From the NCBI RefSeq assembly GCF_000237925.1, contig NC_031498.1, forward strand, positions 23,033,738 to 23,097,737: 64,000 nt of DNA. The letters run 5' to 3'. The notes beneath the pieces are model-generated. The model had not been told where the DNA came from, ran no database searches, and saw only the letters and a program-made list of their open reading frames with translations. Position 1 is the first letter of the stretch. Each line of letters begins with the position of its first letter. This document shows positions 10,531 through 22,180 of the stretch, piece after piece. A program made the position numbers and the translations under genes. The stretch is from Schistosoma mansoni. Lineage: Eukaryota > Platyhelminthes > Trematoda > Strigeidida > Schistosomatidae.

Positions 10531-11035
10531 TTATTTTATTTAAACACATCAATATTGGTACAGAGGGGCACCAGATATATATGCGCCACACTAATCTCAT
10601 TTGATTTGTGTGAGGGCTGTGATACTGCCCAGGTGCCCAAACTGAAGCAGGTGGTTTTCTTAAGGGGCCACACCCTGAGCCTTTGACCTAAAGATCCGAT
10701 CCACAAGTCAGTGGAGCATCGTGAGGAGATGCATTCCCATGGTAGCCGTTTAACAACGATTGATTCATACGCCATTCGTTCCCTCAGGATCCTGGAGCCC
10801 ATGTGCACCATTGGTTTGGAGTCGGGGTTTTCCAATTCCCCTAGGTGAACTTTTCGTGTCCATCAACCCGGTTAAAGCTCTGGATATTCGCTTTTCATCC
10901 TCTCAATTTCGTAAACAGCACCTGTGCCACGAGAAGGCAGTGAGTAGGACTTCCCTGGTAGAGGCTATATATGCGTGGACATGTGAGAGCATTTGGAGAG
11001 GGAGAGTGGACTCTTTCCACTCTCGGCCGTAGGGA
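10531..11035 (-). mobile_element. ~0.5-kb non-autonomous retroposon, full-length
   Basis: Reverse complement begins near 'CTACGGCCGAGAGTGG', has a middle block 'GGTTGATGGACACGAAAAGT' and 'GGTGCACATGGGCTCC', and ends in 'ATTGATGTGTTTAAATAAAA'. Copies at 35574, 38011 and 43170 are full length; those at 33273, 48518 and 52713 keep only the 3' end, as expected of target-primed retroposition. The middle has an open frame that starts [14 protein letters not shown] in all four full copies, but its later frame differs between copies, so a protein is not supported. Confidence 0.75.
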
Positions 11036-12528
11036 GAAGTAATTTTATGTGAATAATGTCATATCTGAGCTTAGTAATTTAATTTATAAGATGTTGATGT
11101 TTGAAGAGAAGCAAAGTTGATTAAAGTTGAGGCATAAACATCAGTACTAAAATGTAGGTACATTGTCTGATGGATTCCAAATACGACGAAATATGTATCC
11201 TTGATTCTAATGCCGATGATAATTCGTGTGTATTGATCATTTTTTTAGGATCAAACGAAAAATATTTTATTATTTAATGAGTGAAAGAAGTTTGAGTCTC
11301 ACTGAAGAAAATATATGGTGAAAGTAACTGACGAAACGTTCAACATGAATCAATTACATTAATGTTTGACGATTAAAGAATCAACAGTATTCTTAGAACT
11401 ATTTGGGGTAAGTTATCATAAAATCAATTTTTCTATTTGAGAATTTTTTTCGTCTTGGATTTACTTACACTTAAGAACCGCTGGAATCATAAATTCTGTG
11501 TAAACTATTTCAACGAAGTTCTGATCTCCTTTTGTTATGTCCCGATAACAATAGTGAATGGTAACTTTGGGATCCATTTGTGGACCAATATTATGCATAT
11601 ATTTTTTATCGTATAATCGCTAAATAACTAAACTATTCATACTCATGTTCACTTTATTATAAGCTTTATTTTGACCTATAGACTATTATTATACGATTTA
11701 TCATTCTTCAGTTATCCCTAGTCTATTAATTGCTGCCTCCCACATTCACAGCCACATTTGACTGAATCTTGTACAAATGTTATTTTCTATTTTATTGTTA
11801 CGATGTGGTTTGTCTGTTTGGTATGTAAACTCGGTATGTTTGAAATGTAATGATTCATATCGCAGAGGCTGTTCTGGACTTAACTGGCTGGGCTAGGAAG
11901 AAGCAGGATCGATACGTACTCTAGACTGCTCGTATGGTTTTCGTGTGTCACTGTTACAATCGATAATTCACTGCTCTCTGATTAGCGGTCTTATCAAGTC
12001 ATACGTTAACAAGACATCCACTCGGCCACAAGTTATAACACCTTTTAAGCTTGTACCAACAACGCTGCCTAGTGTTTAGTTCAGGATCATCAAATCTTAG
12101 GGTTAGAGAAAAATCATTGACCAGTGAGAATGAATCAGTGTGTTTAAAATTTCAATTTTAATTTTTCTGGCTATAGTGCAATGCTACTTTTATTCCACTT
12201 GAGATATTTATTTTACTCCTTATATGGCTGAAAACTAGTATCGATGGCTTCCGATCTAAGGTCGGCGATTCATTTTAAACCAACATTTATGTTTCATGAT
12301 AAACATTTTCAAATAATATTGTTTAGCTTAACAAACTTTGTATTGACTTTGTCATACAAGACATATAGAGGGTGTTTACATTCAGCGGAATTTTATATGG
12401 TTTAAAATAGGCCTCTAGCTCTATAGTACTACCCCCTTACCATGTTTTATTTTTAGGTGGTTAGTTTATTATACTTTATTTACTCTGATATTTCCAGTTT
12501 TCGACCTCTTCTTATCGATTTCCTCAGT
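11036..12528. other. Intergenic stretch with possible old repeat remnants
   Basis: No protein-like open frame. A stretch at 11796-11958 begins TGTTACGATG and ends CTGTTACA, but there is no matching flank, so no element is called. Confidence 0.4.
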
Positions 12529-12870
12529 AGTAATCTTTATCTTCATGATATAAAAATAAACTGATATAATTGAACAGTCATAAGAATCTCTAAACACTTA
12601 GTAATCTAAGTAAATTATTTACTACTGTTTACGGTACCCAGTCATTAAAATATGAGCAAACTGTTGGTAATATTATACTCAATTATGTCCGCAGACATAA
12701 TAATGAATGCTATGTGATCACGGGTGGAGTAAAGTCTCTTTTAAGTATTCGAAATATCTAAACATCTGTTCGAGGAATTCAAGCGTCAACGGATATTGAC
12801 TATATTGAACGTTTACTATCCAAAAACAAAACGGAGAAGTCATCATTTTACTTGTAATTATACGATCATA

Positions 12871-13070
12871 NNNNNNNNNNNNNNNNNNNNNNNNNNNNNN
12901 NNNNNNNNNNNNNNNNNNNNNNNNNNNNNNNNNNNNNNNNNNNNNNNNNNNNNNNNNNNNNNNNNNNNNNNNNNNNNNNNNNNNNNNNNNNNNNNNNNNN
13001 NNNNNNNNNNNNNNNNNNNNNNNNNNNNNNNNNNNNNNNNNNNNNNNNNNNNNNNNNNNNNNNNNNNNNN
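12871..13070. other. Assembly gap (200 N)
   Basis: A run of exactly 200 N, so its true length is unknown; the paralogous block suggests about 0.8 kb. Confidence 0.95.
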
Positions 13071-13720
13071 TATTTTTGGGGAAGTTATTCCATTTAATTC
13101 AAAGCTTGTATAACAGTAACATTCACTTTTGACCCTGGTCTATTCTACACATCATAAGCTTTCGTTTGATGTATGATACACTGCCATAGACTTTACTGTT
13201 CTAAAGCTATTGTAATTTAGACGTAACCTTTTGTACTCTATTTTCTACTCTTATCCTCAAGTTTTCGACATAATTGTATTTTCCTAATTATTGTACGTTG
13301 TGGTCGGGTTAGTCATCTATTTATTCATGTATCTTTTTACACTAATCTAAATTCGGAATTTGGAATAAAGCGAGTAGTGTTCCAGTTGTCTTGTCTTCTA
13401 TCTCGTGAGTGTTTGTCAGTCAATCAGGAGATAGAATAGTTTTGTCTCTCTACCCCGCTTCGAACTCACGCATACTAGCCTGAAGGTAAAGCCAGTCAGC
13501 CTGTCGCGTCAAGGTCTTAATCTACATTAGACAAGTTATCCTCGGCACGAAAGTAGGTAGACAGATCAAGGACGTAACACGTACGTACTATTGTAATCAC
13601 GATCTCCATGTTAATAGTTGAAACTAAGATCTACTGTATCTTTTTACGATTCAAAATAGGAACATGAAAACTAATACAGACGAATATTTTCAGTGATACT
13701 CAAAATATGTTGTTCCTAAT

Positions 13721-14110
13721 CATAAAATAAACCCGTTTATCTAAGTGATTTTTGTACATAATTGATGATTAGTTAATAATAATAGGTATAGAAAAGATAT
13801 ACTGACCTACCATAAAGAGATAACTTGGCCTGTAGCTCCTCCATGGGCTATTGCCGGTCCCAAGCTCGGGTAAAGGAGGATGGTTGGGCATAGGGTTAGC
13901 GACCCCATCCCGTAGAAAACTAACACGCTAAAATACGCCAACCAGAAAAAAAATTATTCAAACTATTTAAAATCTGCCCTGGGAGATGAAGGAAGAATTA
14001 TGACGCCTCATAAAATAAACTCGTTTATCTATGTGATTTTTGTATATTTTTGATGATTAGTTAACAATAATAGATATAGAAAAGATATACTGACCTACTA
14101 TACAGAGACA
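13721..14110 (+). repeat. RTE leader fragment between 102-base direct repeats (copy A)
   Basis: Direct repeats at 13721-13822 and 14009-14110 (each from 'CATAAAATAAAC' to about 'CTGACCTAC' plus a few bases) flank a ~186-base insert with the RTE leader 'GGTTAGCGACCCCATCCCGT' and 'TCTGCCCTGGGAGATGAAGG'. The same layout is at 21221-21598. Confidence 0.65.
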
Positions 14111-14331
14111 TCATGATCGTAGTTTTCAATGTATTGATTCAGTGAATGTAAATTCCACGGTAAACGAAACTTTACACCCGTCACACTGTACTGACAAAAA
14201 GAATATTGGTTTTTACATTCCTTTTCAACATCTACATTGTACTTGCTTTTTAAAATAAAGTCCCTTACGTTATCCACCTCATAGAGTAGATGAGAGTTAC
14301 AAGGTATCATGAATTGACTGAAGTTAGACAC

Positions 14332-14525
14332 TAACACTATTGGGTGCCGGCTCAGTGATCTAGAGTCCAAGCACTCGAGAACGAGGCCAAAGGTCCTAGG
14401 TTCCATCCCTGGGCTCTCACTATTGTGGAATCCCTACTAGGTTGAAACAACTGTTCAGTGCTTCCAGGTTTTCAGTAGTTGCTTAGTTTAAGATAAGTTT
14501 GTGATTTAAACTGTGAAAATTATAT
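14332..14525 (+). repeat. Diverged tRNA-derived SINE (copy A)
   Basis: Begins 'ATTGGGTGCCGGCTCAGTGA' like the hammerhead SINE but has a different head ('GAACGAGGCCAAAGGTCCTA', B-box-like 'GGTTCCATCCC'). The ribozyme region is reduced to 'TTGAAACAACTGTTCAGTGC', so the core is lost. It is an older relative or subfamily. Its counterpart is at 21995. Confidence 0.65.
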
Positions 14526-14701
14526 TTTTTTCGCCCATTTCATACTTTTTATCCCCAAGCAACCTTACATGTCCACATATTTGTTATATAAAAAACAACT
14601 GATAACCCTGAAAGCTAGCTATTCAGTTATTACTTTTATTTATTGAATTTTATGATACATGTTTCGGTACTAATAGGGTTGTAATTAGTTCATTGTGAAC
14701 T

Positions 14702-15028
14702 TGTAGTGACCTTCTTTTCTCGACGAGAGCGAGATTGGTAATAATGGAAACAATTATTATTATCACCATCTGTACCAGTGATTGTTTTACTGGACTCGTT
14801 TTGTTTAACTGTATCAAAATCACTTTTCGTTCCGTTGTCTTTTTTTGCCTGTACCATTTGGCACGTCTCGGTATTCTTTCGATACCACGAGATCGCCAAT
14901 AAATATACTTTATCTGGACTAATTACAGCCTTCTGGTTTACGATCTATCGAAGGAATCAAGTCGTTTTCGAGCGCGTAATCTTACTGTAGTGGTGATCAT
15001 AGTCAATTGCGACTCGAAACCATCTACA
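14702..15028 (+). mobile_element. Solo LTR, TGTAG...CTACA family (copy A)
   Basis: 327 bases from TGTAGTGACC to CATCTACA, flanked by AACT on both sides (14698-14701 and 15029-15032), the short target-site duplication of a Ty3/gypsy-type integration. Related copies are at 22363, 23411, 55125 and 58399. Fossil; the 23411 copy sits beside gag-pol remains, which ties the family to Ty3/gypsy. Confidence 0.7.
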
Positions 15029-15477
15029 AACTTTGGAAATAGGTTGAATTTATTTTATTCGGCTTGAGTTGTTATTCTTACCATATTGAAACACTAAACA
15101 ATTAACATTACAAATCGAGTAAACATTTATGAAATTTGTTTTTTCAATGCACCTATTAATTTGTTTCAATTTGGCGGTGGTTTTTATGTTAAATTATAGT
15201 GTGTGATCGAAAAACGTTTAGTTGTGATGACAGAGAGAGAGAGAGACAGAGTGCTAACAAATGTATTCGATTATTCGACAGATCAAACTTTTAGGTAACG
15301 ATTGTTTGTTCGAATAATGAACTGGATTATTGTCTATTAAAAACTAATACAATCCTATAGTTCAAGTTTAATATTATTATTTTAATTATTATTATTAGGT
15401 ATTATGAAACTATCTATTTCTGTGGGAATAGTAAACATAACAGTGTGTTTATTTATGTATATGTCATATTATGATGT

Positions 15478-15577
15478 GGGTTACTTATATTCATATAAGT
15501 AGTATATGGTGATGGTCAGACATAGAATGTATTTTGGCAGAAAACCGATAAGGAAAGAACTAAAATGAAGCGCCATA
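15478..15577 (+). mobile_element. LTR fragment related to 9594
   Basis: About 100 bases that match the start of the 649-base LTR ('ATATAAGTAGTATATGGTGA', 'AATGTATTTTGGCAGAA'). Only this 5' portion is present. Fossil. Confidence 0.6.
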
Positions 15578-15870
15578 ATTGAATTTCTACGAGTAAATTG
15601 AAAATATCAAAGATATTCAATATTAATAAAGGTATCTGTGTTCTTCGTACGAATTAATGATTCCTTTTGTATTTCATTTTGTGGATGATTTGAATCTCGA
15701 ATATATAATACGTTCAGTTGTGTTTATCTATTTTGGTCGTAAACTGAACTGCTGTGTGGATTCTTAATTAACAAATCAATTCGAATAAGTCATATTTTCA
15801 TAGCAACTTAAAAGTTAGTGACAGTATATTCAGAAAGTTTATGAAGTGATGGTTTACAATAAACATGAAC
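15578..15870. other. AT-rich spacer, nothing recognised
   Basis: No feature seen. It ends at the target-site duplication of the RTE insertion. Confidence 0.4.
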
Positions 15871-17106
15871 TAAGTAGCGACCCTTTGAGATCAACATGCT
15901 GGATTCCGTAAGGATTGGTCTTGCACAGACCAAATTGCGACATTATGGATCATCTTTGAACAATCGGTTGAGTGAAACTCGTCACTATATATCAACTTCG
16001 TTGACTATGAGAAGGCGTTTGACAGTGTGGACAGGAGAACATTATGGAAACTTCTTCGACACTATGGAGTTCCTCAGAAGATTGTCAACATTATCCAGAA
16101 CTCATACGACGGACTATAGTGCAAAGTCGTGCATGGAGGACAACTGACAGATGCATTTTCAGTAGGGATCGGAGTCAGACAAGGCTGTCTACTCTCCCCC
16201 TTCCTCTTTCTTCTTGTGATTGACTGGATTATGAAGACCTCGACATCTGAGGGGATGCACAGAATACAATGGACAACTTGGAAGCAACTTGACGATTTGG
16301 ACTTCGCAGATGACCTGGCACTCCTATCTCATACACACGAACAAATACAGATGAAGACAACAAATGTAGCAGCAGCCTTTCCATCAATAGGCCTCAACAT
16401 ACGCAAAGGAAATAGCAAGATACTCAAGTACAACACGGAGAACACTAACTCAGTCACATTTGATGAAGAAACTCTGTAAGATGTGGAAACATTCACGTGC
16501 CTGGGAAGCAACATTGATGAACAAGGAGGATCTGATGTAGATGTAAAGGTGAGGATTGGCAAAACAAGGACAGCATTCCTACAATTGAAAAACATATGGA
16601 ACTTTAAACAACTATCAACTAATTTCAGAGTGAGAATCTTCAATACGAATGTCAAGACAGTCAGTTTTATCGTACGGAGCTGAAACGTGGAGAACTACTA
16701 CAATCATCGTCAAGAAAGTACAAGTATTTATGAACAGTTGTTTACGCAGAATACTCAACATCCATTGGCCGTATACTATCAGCAACAGTGTTTTATGGAA
16801 GAGGACAAACCAGCTTCCAATTGAAGAGGAAATTAGATGTTGGAAGTGGTTAGGACATACAATAAGGAAATTATTAAACTGCATCACGAGGCAAGCTTTA
16901 TCTTGGAATGCTGAAGGGAAGCGGAAAATAGGAAGGCCAAATAACACTTTATGCAGGGAAATAGAAGCAGATATGAAAAGGATTAATGGTAACTGGGAAG
17001 AACCGGAAAGGATTGTTGAGGACATGGTTGGATGGAGAATGCTGGCTTATGTTCCTCCGAGAGGAGTAACAGGCATAAGTAAGCAAGTAAGTAAGTAGCG
17101 ACCCTT
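15871..17106 (+). mobile_element. RTE-like LINE, 5'-truncated, with target-site duplication
   Basis: Insertion 15886-17091 between two copies of TAAGTAGCGACCCTT (15871-15885 and 17092-17106). It starts inside the reverse transcriptase ('DYEKAFDSV' region at about 16000), then '[20 protein letters not shown]' (16170-16230), the catalytic '[15 protein letters not shown]' (16290-16334), 'ETFTCLGSNIDEQGGSDVD' and the C-terminal '[18 protein letters not shown]' and 'VGWRMLAY'. Several stops and frame changes break the frame, for example a stop at 16477-16479. The 3' tail is a TAAG-type tandem repeat, as in RTE elements. Autonomous activity is not possible from this copy. Confidence 0.92.
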
Positions 17107-17655
17107 ACTTTCGATTATTACTGCATTTAAAGTTGTACAATATATATGACAACAGTTTATGGAAAAACTACCTTTATTGATTCAGTTTATATAAATCTCA
17201 CTAAGTTTAACTAATAAATAAATAAATGAAGCAAATTAGTACTTAAGTATTTGTCTCATAACGTGAGGAAGAAAAACAGGTCACTTAACCATTCATCTTC
17301 AATTTCAGTGAACCTACATCATTTATTTAAATTAACAAAATAGTTTCAATAGACCGACTTAAAGTATGGAATAGAAAACATGATATTTGTTACTTTCAAC
17401 AGGTACAACGTTTAAACTATAAAATATTTGAGTAAGTAGATAGATAATTGCCCATAAGAATCTTATTGCTTTCTAACTATCGGATATTTAAATTCTCAAT
17501 AGAAAAGTTCAGTGTAACCATAGAAGAACCAAGTTATGATAGTCTGATGCGTCTACTCTAAGTTAATCTAAAAATAGAGATGAACAATGCAATATAAGAT
17601 AAATCAAGTATTTCTTAACCTTTGTATGTTTCACTGAAAATTTATTATCATGCAT
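17107..17655. other. AT-rich spacer, nothing recognised
   Basis: No protein-like open frame or repeat recognised. Confidence 0.4.
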
Positions 17656-17659
17656 AATT

Positions 17660-17993
17660 GCGTATAAAGATTTCACAAGTATTCGGAGTTTGACAACACC
17701 TTAATCAGTAACACCTTCTATAATGGAAACGTGCCAACCTGGTGAAATAAAAAGTCAGAAGCGAGGAGGTTCAAAGATATATTTGATAGGCTATCAATAT
17801 ATCGAGAAGTGATCAATCTAAACTGGTTAGCGGTTGTAGGAGATGTGAAGCACTAAGTAATCACACGTGATCTGGTGTAGATGCATGATCGAGCGCCTTC
17901 AGCTAGGTGAGTTCAGTAAAACTAATGTGGTCAGCATCAAATACTCAAGAATTACAAAGCTATTGATTTTGGAGATTTATTTACCGCCACACA
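17660..17993 (-). mobile_element. Probable solo LTR, TGTGGCGG family
   Basis: On the minus strand it begins TGTGGCGGTAAATAAATCTC and is homologous over about 300 bases to 60930-61265, which lies downstream of Ty3/gypsy pol on the same strand and is best read as that element's 3' LTR. The far end is approximate. Fossil. Confidence 0.6.
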
Positions 17994-18047
17994 TATATGA
18001 TGAAAACTACACTTATGAGTGCAGAATTTGTTTATGAAGAATAGTAA

Positions 18048-18115
18048 TACTACTAATAATAATAGTAATAGTAATGATAATAGTGATAATAATAATGATA
18101 GTAATAACTATAGGG
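18048..18115. repeat. AAT/GAT-rich microsatellite
   Basis: Imperfect run of AATA, AGTA and GATA trinucleotide-like units. Confidence 0.7.
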
Positions 18116-18564
18116 TTTACGACTAGAAATATCATGTTTTTCGATTATTGGACCAGTTTGGTGGACGTAATGTTGAAATTATCTAATTGTATTATGTAAG
18201 ATTAATTTCATTTAATTTATTCCATATACTTAGTTCTCAATTTTTGTCATATCATTCGTTCAAACTTTGATGAATGTTTGTATAAATTATCTTAGTTATT
18301 AGTAATGAGATCCATACTGTATGACAATTAGTGTCAGAATACAAAGAATTATTTAGTTTTTGTGCCTAAAATATTCACATTTCTAGTGAAACAATTGATC
18401 TGTTAATTAAAAACTTTCGATGTAATTACGTGAGTTGCTAATAAATACCTTAACATAGTTTAGTATATATACAGTTCATTGGAGAAAATATCATATGCAC
18501 AGCTGGTGGGTAAGAATATTTTCAAAATAATGTTTGTTAACAGATTTGTTTCTTTATTTCATAT

Positions 18565-18985
18565 TATATCTAATGGTTTATCAGGAAGCAGAACATGTGA
18601 ATTGATACCAAAATATCCAGGCGGCTCAAAATAATAATGTATTGACATTGGTTCTCAACCACACGATCTTTGAAGCCGAACATATAGTAATTGAGATTTC
18701 TATTCAACATTTACAATCATAGAGAAGGTTAAAAATGTTGAACGCAAGAACTCTTGATTGATATGGAATGGCTCAGCCGTGGGGGCGCGGTTACTCTCAT
18801 TCTTTTTCATATTGAATATATTCTTCTATTCTAAACCCAAATATGTCCTTCAGAAGTGCTTAGCATCATGCTACTGACTGTTACGATAGGAAGAGTTAGT
18901 ATAGACAATGATATGACTTACAAGTAGGATCCCATAGATTAGGTAGTCACATCATGACAAGTCTACACTTGTGGAATGACTATTA
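18565..18985 (-). repeat. Dispersed repeat shared with 55530-55905
   Basis: The reverse complement aligns with 55530-55905 through 'GTGACTACCTAATCTAT', 'GTAACAGTCAGTAG' and 'CACTTCTGAAGGACATATTT'. Similarity is moderate (old copies). No coding potential; class unknown. Confidence 0.5.
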
Positions 18986-19219
18986 ACTTTCGACCATCTG
19001 CTTGGACGGGTTGATGAAACCCTTGCAAATAAACATCTAATCACATCTTGTTGAGAATACTTTTAATGATTCTCGGATATCGAACTCTTGTTTATTCACT
19101 ATTCATTTTGCTATGTAGAACGTTGGTTTGTGTTAGGGAAACCCTTGACTCTATAGCACAGACTGTAGAATTTGAGGTAATTTGTACTTTGGATATAATT
19201 TATTCTTTTTTTCAAATTA

Positions 19220-19419
19220 NNNNNNNNNNNNNNNNNNNNNNNNNNNNNNNNNNNNNNNNNNNNNNNNNNNNNNNNNNNNNNNNNNNNNNNNNNNNNNNNN
19301 NNNNNNNNNNNNNNNNNNNNNNNNNNNNNNNNNNNNNNNNNNNNNNNNNNNNNNNNNNNNNNNNNNNNNNNNNNNNNNNNNNNNNNNNNNNNNNNNNNNN
19401 NNNNNNNNNNNNNNNNNNN
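19220..19419. other. Assembly gap (200 N)
   Basis: Exactly 200 N. The left end of duplicated block B lies in or at this gap. Confidence 0.95.
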
Positions 19420-19971
19420 AGTAATCTTTATCTTCATGATATAAAAATAAACTGATATAATTGAACAGTCATAAGAATCTCTAAACACTTAGTAATCTAA
19501 GTAAATTATTTACTACTGTTTACGGTACCCAGTCATTAAAATATGAGCAAACTGTTGGTAATATTATACTCAATTATGTCCGCAGACATAATAATGAATG
19601 CTATGTGATCACGGGTGGAGTAAAGTCTCTTTTAAGTATTCGAAATATCTAAACATCTGTTCGAGGAATTCAAGCGTCAACGGATATTGACTATATTGAA
19701 CGTTTACTATCCAAAAACAAAACGGAGAAGTCATCATTTTACTTGTAATTATACGATCATATCATTTGAACACTTTGAAGATTATCGTAATTCATCTGAC
19801 TGAAAGATAAGATTTGCGCGTTTGGAGTAAGTGATGTTTTCTGAGTTTCAGTATCGACAACAACACTGATGGTGGTACATTCGATTAATCAATCCCTAAT
19901 AGGTAGAATTATGTTTTATAACTTCCACTTGTGTTTTCTACAAAACATTTATGTCGCTTTAATTCAACAAT

Positions 19972-20192
19972 AATGATCATTATAAACAAAGATGGATAGT
20001 GGCTAGTAGTGGAATCCAGAACGCGCGTTTCGTCTTATTTGGGACTCTTCAGCTGAATGTACATACATCTCAGAGTTGATTTTCACTCTGGGACTCGAAC
20101 CCAGTACGTTTCGCTTCAAACGCCATCGCGTTATCCATTCATTTACTGAGTCCTGATCAATTGAAGTCCTAAACATCAATGGGAAGATTCAA
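19972..20192 (-). repeat. Sm-alpha-like SINE with well-preserved hammerhead
   Basis: Reverse complement: tRNA-like head with 'AATGGATAACGCGATGGCG' and B box 'GGGTTCGAGTCCC', then arm ATTCAG, core CTGAAGA, stem II GTC/GAC around CCAAATAA, GAAA, minimal stem III AC-GCGC-GT, cleavage site GTT, arm CTGGAT. Stem I pairs over six bases with one G-U. This matches the Sm-alpha SINE ribozyme layout known from Schistosoma. Confidence 0.8.
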
Positions 20193-21220
20193 ACTAGTCT
20201 TATAAAACATAAGAGTATCATATTTACATTTTAGAATTTAGAATGTAAGAAAATCAAATGATCAATCTTTGCTCACAAAAAATATGCTCCGTTGTTTTTT
20301 CTTTCCCAAAGTCTTAATTTTTAATTAATGTAGTAAAACAATAATTAAACGTAAGTAATGAATTAATGAAACAATGCAATTCAAGTCATTTGTTTCCGTT
20401 CTCTGTTTTCTTTTTTCTCCCAAAAAAATTTATTGACTAACATTAGATATAATGAGAAGATTTAAGGGGGAGAATATAGAAAAAGTATCATACTTTCACC
20501 AAGAAGTTAGTATCCGTACTGATGTGAATAGAGAAACAAGAAGCTTTAACAAACTATGGAAGCTATTTTTGGGGAAGTTATTCCATTTAATTCAAAGCTT
20601 GTATAACAGTAACATTCACTTTTGACCCTGGTCTATTCTACACATCATAAGCTTTCGTTTGATGTATGATACACTGCCATAGACTTTACTGTTCTAAAGC
20701 TATTGTAATTTAGACGTAACCTTTTGTACTCTATTTTCTACTCTTATCCTCAAGTTTTCGACATAATTGTATTTTCCTAACTATTGTACGTTGTGGTCGT
20801 GTTAGTCATCTATTTATTCATGTATCTTTTCACTTTAATCTGAAATCTGGTACCAGATCGGAATTGGGAGTAAATCAAGTGGTGTTTAGTTGTCTTGTCT
20901 TCTTTCTCGCGCGCGCCTGTCATCCAATCAGGTGATAGAATAGTTTGCGTCTCTCTACCCCGCCTTGAAGTCACGCATACTAGCCACAAGGTTAAGCCAG
21001 GCAGCCTATCAAAGTCTTAATCTACATTAGACAAGTTATCCTCAGCACGAAAATAGGTAGACAGATCAAGGACGTAACACGTACGTACTATTGTAATCAC
21101 AATCTCCATGTTAATAGTTGAAACTAAGATCTACTATATCTTTTTACGATTCAAAATAGGAACATGAAAACTAAAACAGACGAATATTTTGAGTGATACT
21201 CAAAATATATTGTCCTTATT

Positions 21221-21598
21221 CATAAAATAAACTCGTTTATCTATGTGATTTTTTTACATATTTGATGATTAGTTAATAATAATAGGTATAGAAAAGATAT
21301 ACTGACCTACTATAAAGAGATTACTTTGCCTGTAGCTCCTCCGGGGGCTACTGCCGGTCCCAAGCCCGAATAAAGGAGGAGAGTTGGACATGGGGTTAGC
21401 GATCCCATCCCGTAGAAAACTAACGCGCTAAAAAAACGTCAACCAGAAAACCATTTAAAATCTGCCCTGGGAGTTGAAGGAAGAATTATGACGCCTCATA
21501 AAATAAACTCGATTATCTATGTGAATTTTGTACATATTTGATGATTAGTTAACAATAATAGATATAGAAAAGATATACTGACCTACTATAAAGAGATA
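21221..21598 (+). repeat. RTE leader fragment between direct repeats (copy B)
   Basis: Same layout as 13721-14110: ~102-base direct repeats at 21221-21322 and 21497-21598 flank the RTE leader 'AAAGGAGGAGAGTTGGACAT' and 'CCCTGGGAGTTGAAGG'. Its presence in both blocks dates the insertion before the block duplication. Confidence 0.65.
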
Positions 21599-21994
21599 TA
21601 ATGATCGTAGTTTACAATGTATTGACTGAGTGAATGTAAATTCCACAGCAAATGAGAATTTACACCTGTTACGCTGTACTGACAAAAAGAATACTGATTT
21701 TTACATTCCATTTCAACATCTACATTGTACTTGTCTTTTAAAATAAAATCCCCTACGTTCGGTATAGTCATAAATGTGGATTAAGGTGTTTCTAAATATC
21801 TATATAACTTAACAGTATCCGATTGTTATCTGTGAAACTACAGATTGATCGCTAACTGAATCAATTCTTAAAACTTGTGTAGTTTCTTTAAATCTTCAAT
21901 AAATATTGCTTATTACAAACATTCACGGCGTTATCCACCTCATACAGTGGATGGCAGTTACGAGGTATCATGAATTGACTGAAGTTAGACGCTA

Positions 21995-22180
21995 TCACTG
22001 TTGGGTGCCGGCTCAGTGATCTAGAGTCCAAGCACTCGAGAACGAGGCCAAAGGTCCTAGGTTCAATCCCTGGGCTGTTGTGGAATCACCTACCAAGTTG
22101 AAACAACTGTTCAATGCTTCCAGGTTTTCAGTAGTGGCTTAGTTTAAGATCAGTTTATGATTTAAGCTGTGAAAATTACC
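21995..22180 (+). repeat. Diverged tRNA-derived SINE (copy B)
   Basis: Counterpart of 14332-14525, with B box 'GGTTCAATCCC' better preserved than in copy A. The ribozyme core is absent. Confidence 0.65.

Larger units (their letters stand above)
12529..15097. repeat. Duplicated block, copy A (contains assembly gap 12871-13070)
   Basis: Homologous to 19420-22796. 12529-12870 equals 19420-19761 base for base, and 13071 to about 13287 equals 20574-20790. Beyond that the copies differ by many substitutions and indels. Shared contents: an RTE leader fragment between 102-base direct repeats, a diverged SINE and an LTR. Sequence matching the 812 bases 19762-20573 is missing at the N run, so the gap probably hides about that much, including an Sm-alpha-like SINE. 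Confidence 0.8.

Noticed and set aside
10536-10835. ~100-codon open frame beginning [14 protein letters not shown], present in four places
   Set aside because: It lies inside the ~0.5-kb retroposon. The frame after about residue 60 differs between copies, as in decaying repeats, and no known domain is visible.
11796-11958. Small LTR or terminal-repeat unit
   Set aside because: Ends TGTTACGA and TGTTACA look paired, but no flanking duplication and no second copy was seen.
12796-13113. Open frames across runs of N (also at 19048-19488 and 22750-23117)
   Set aside because: They consist mainly of assembly gap and carry no information.
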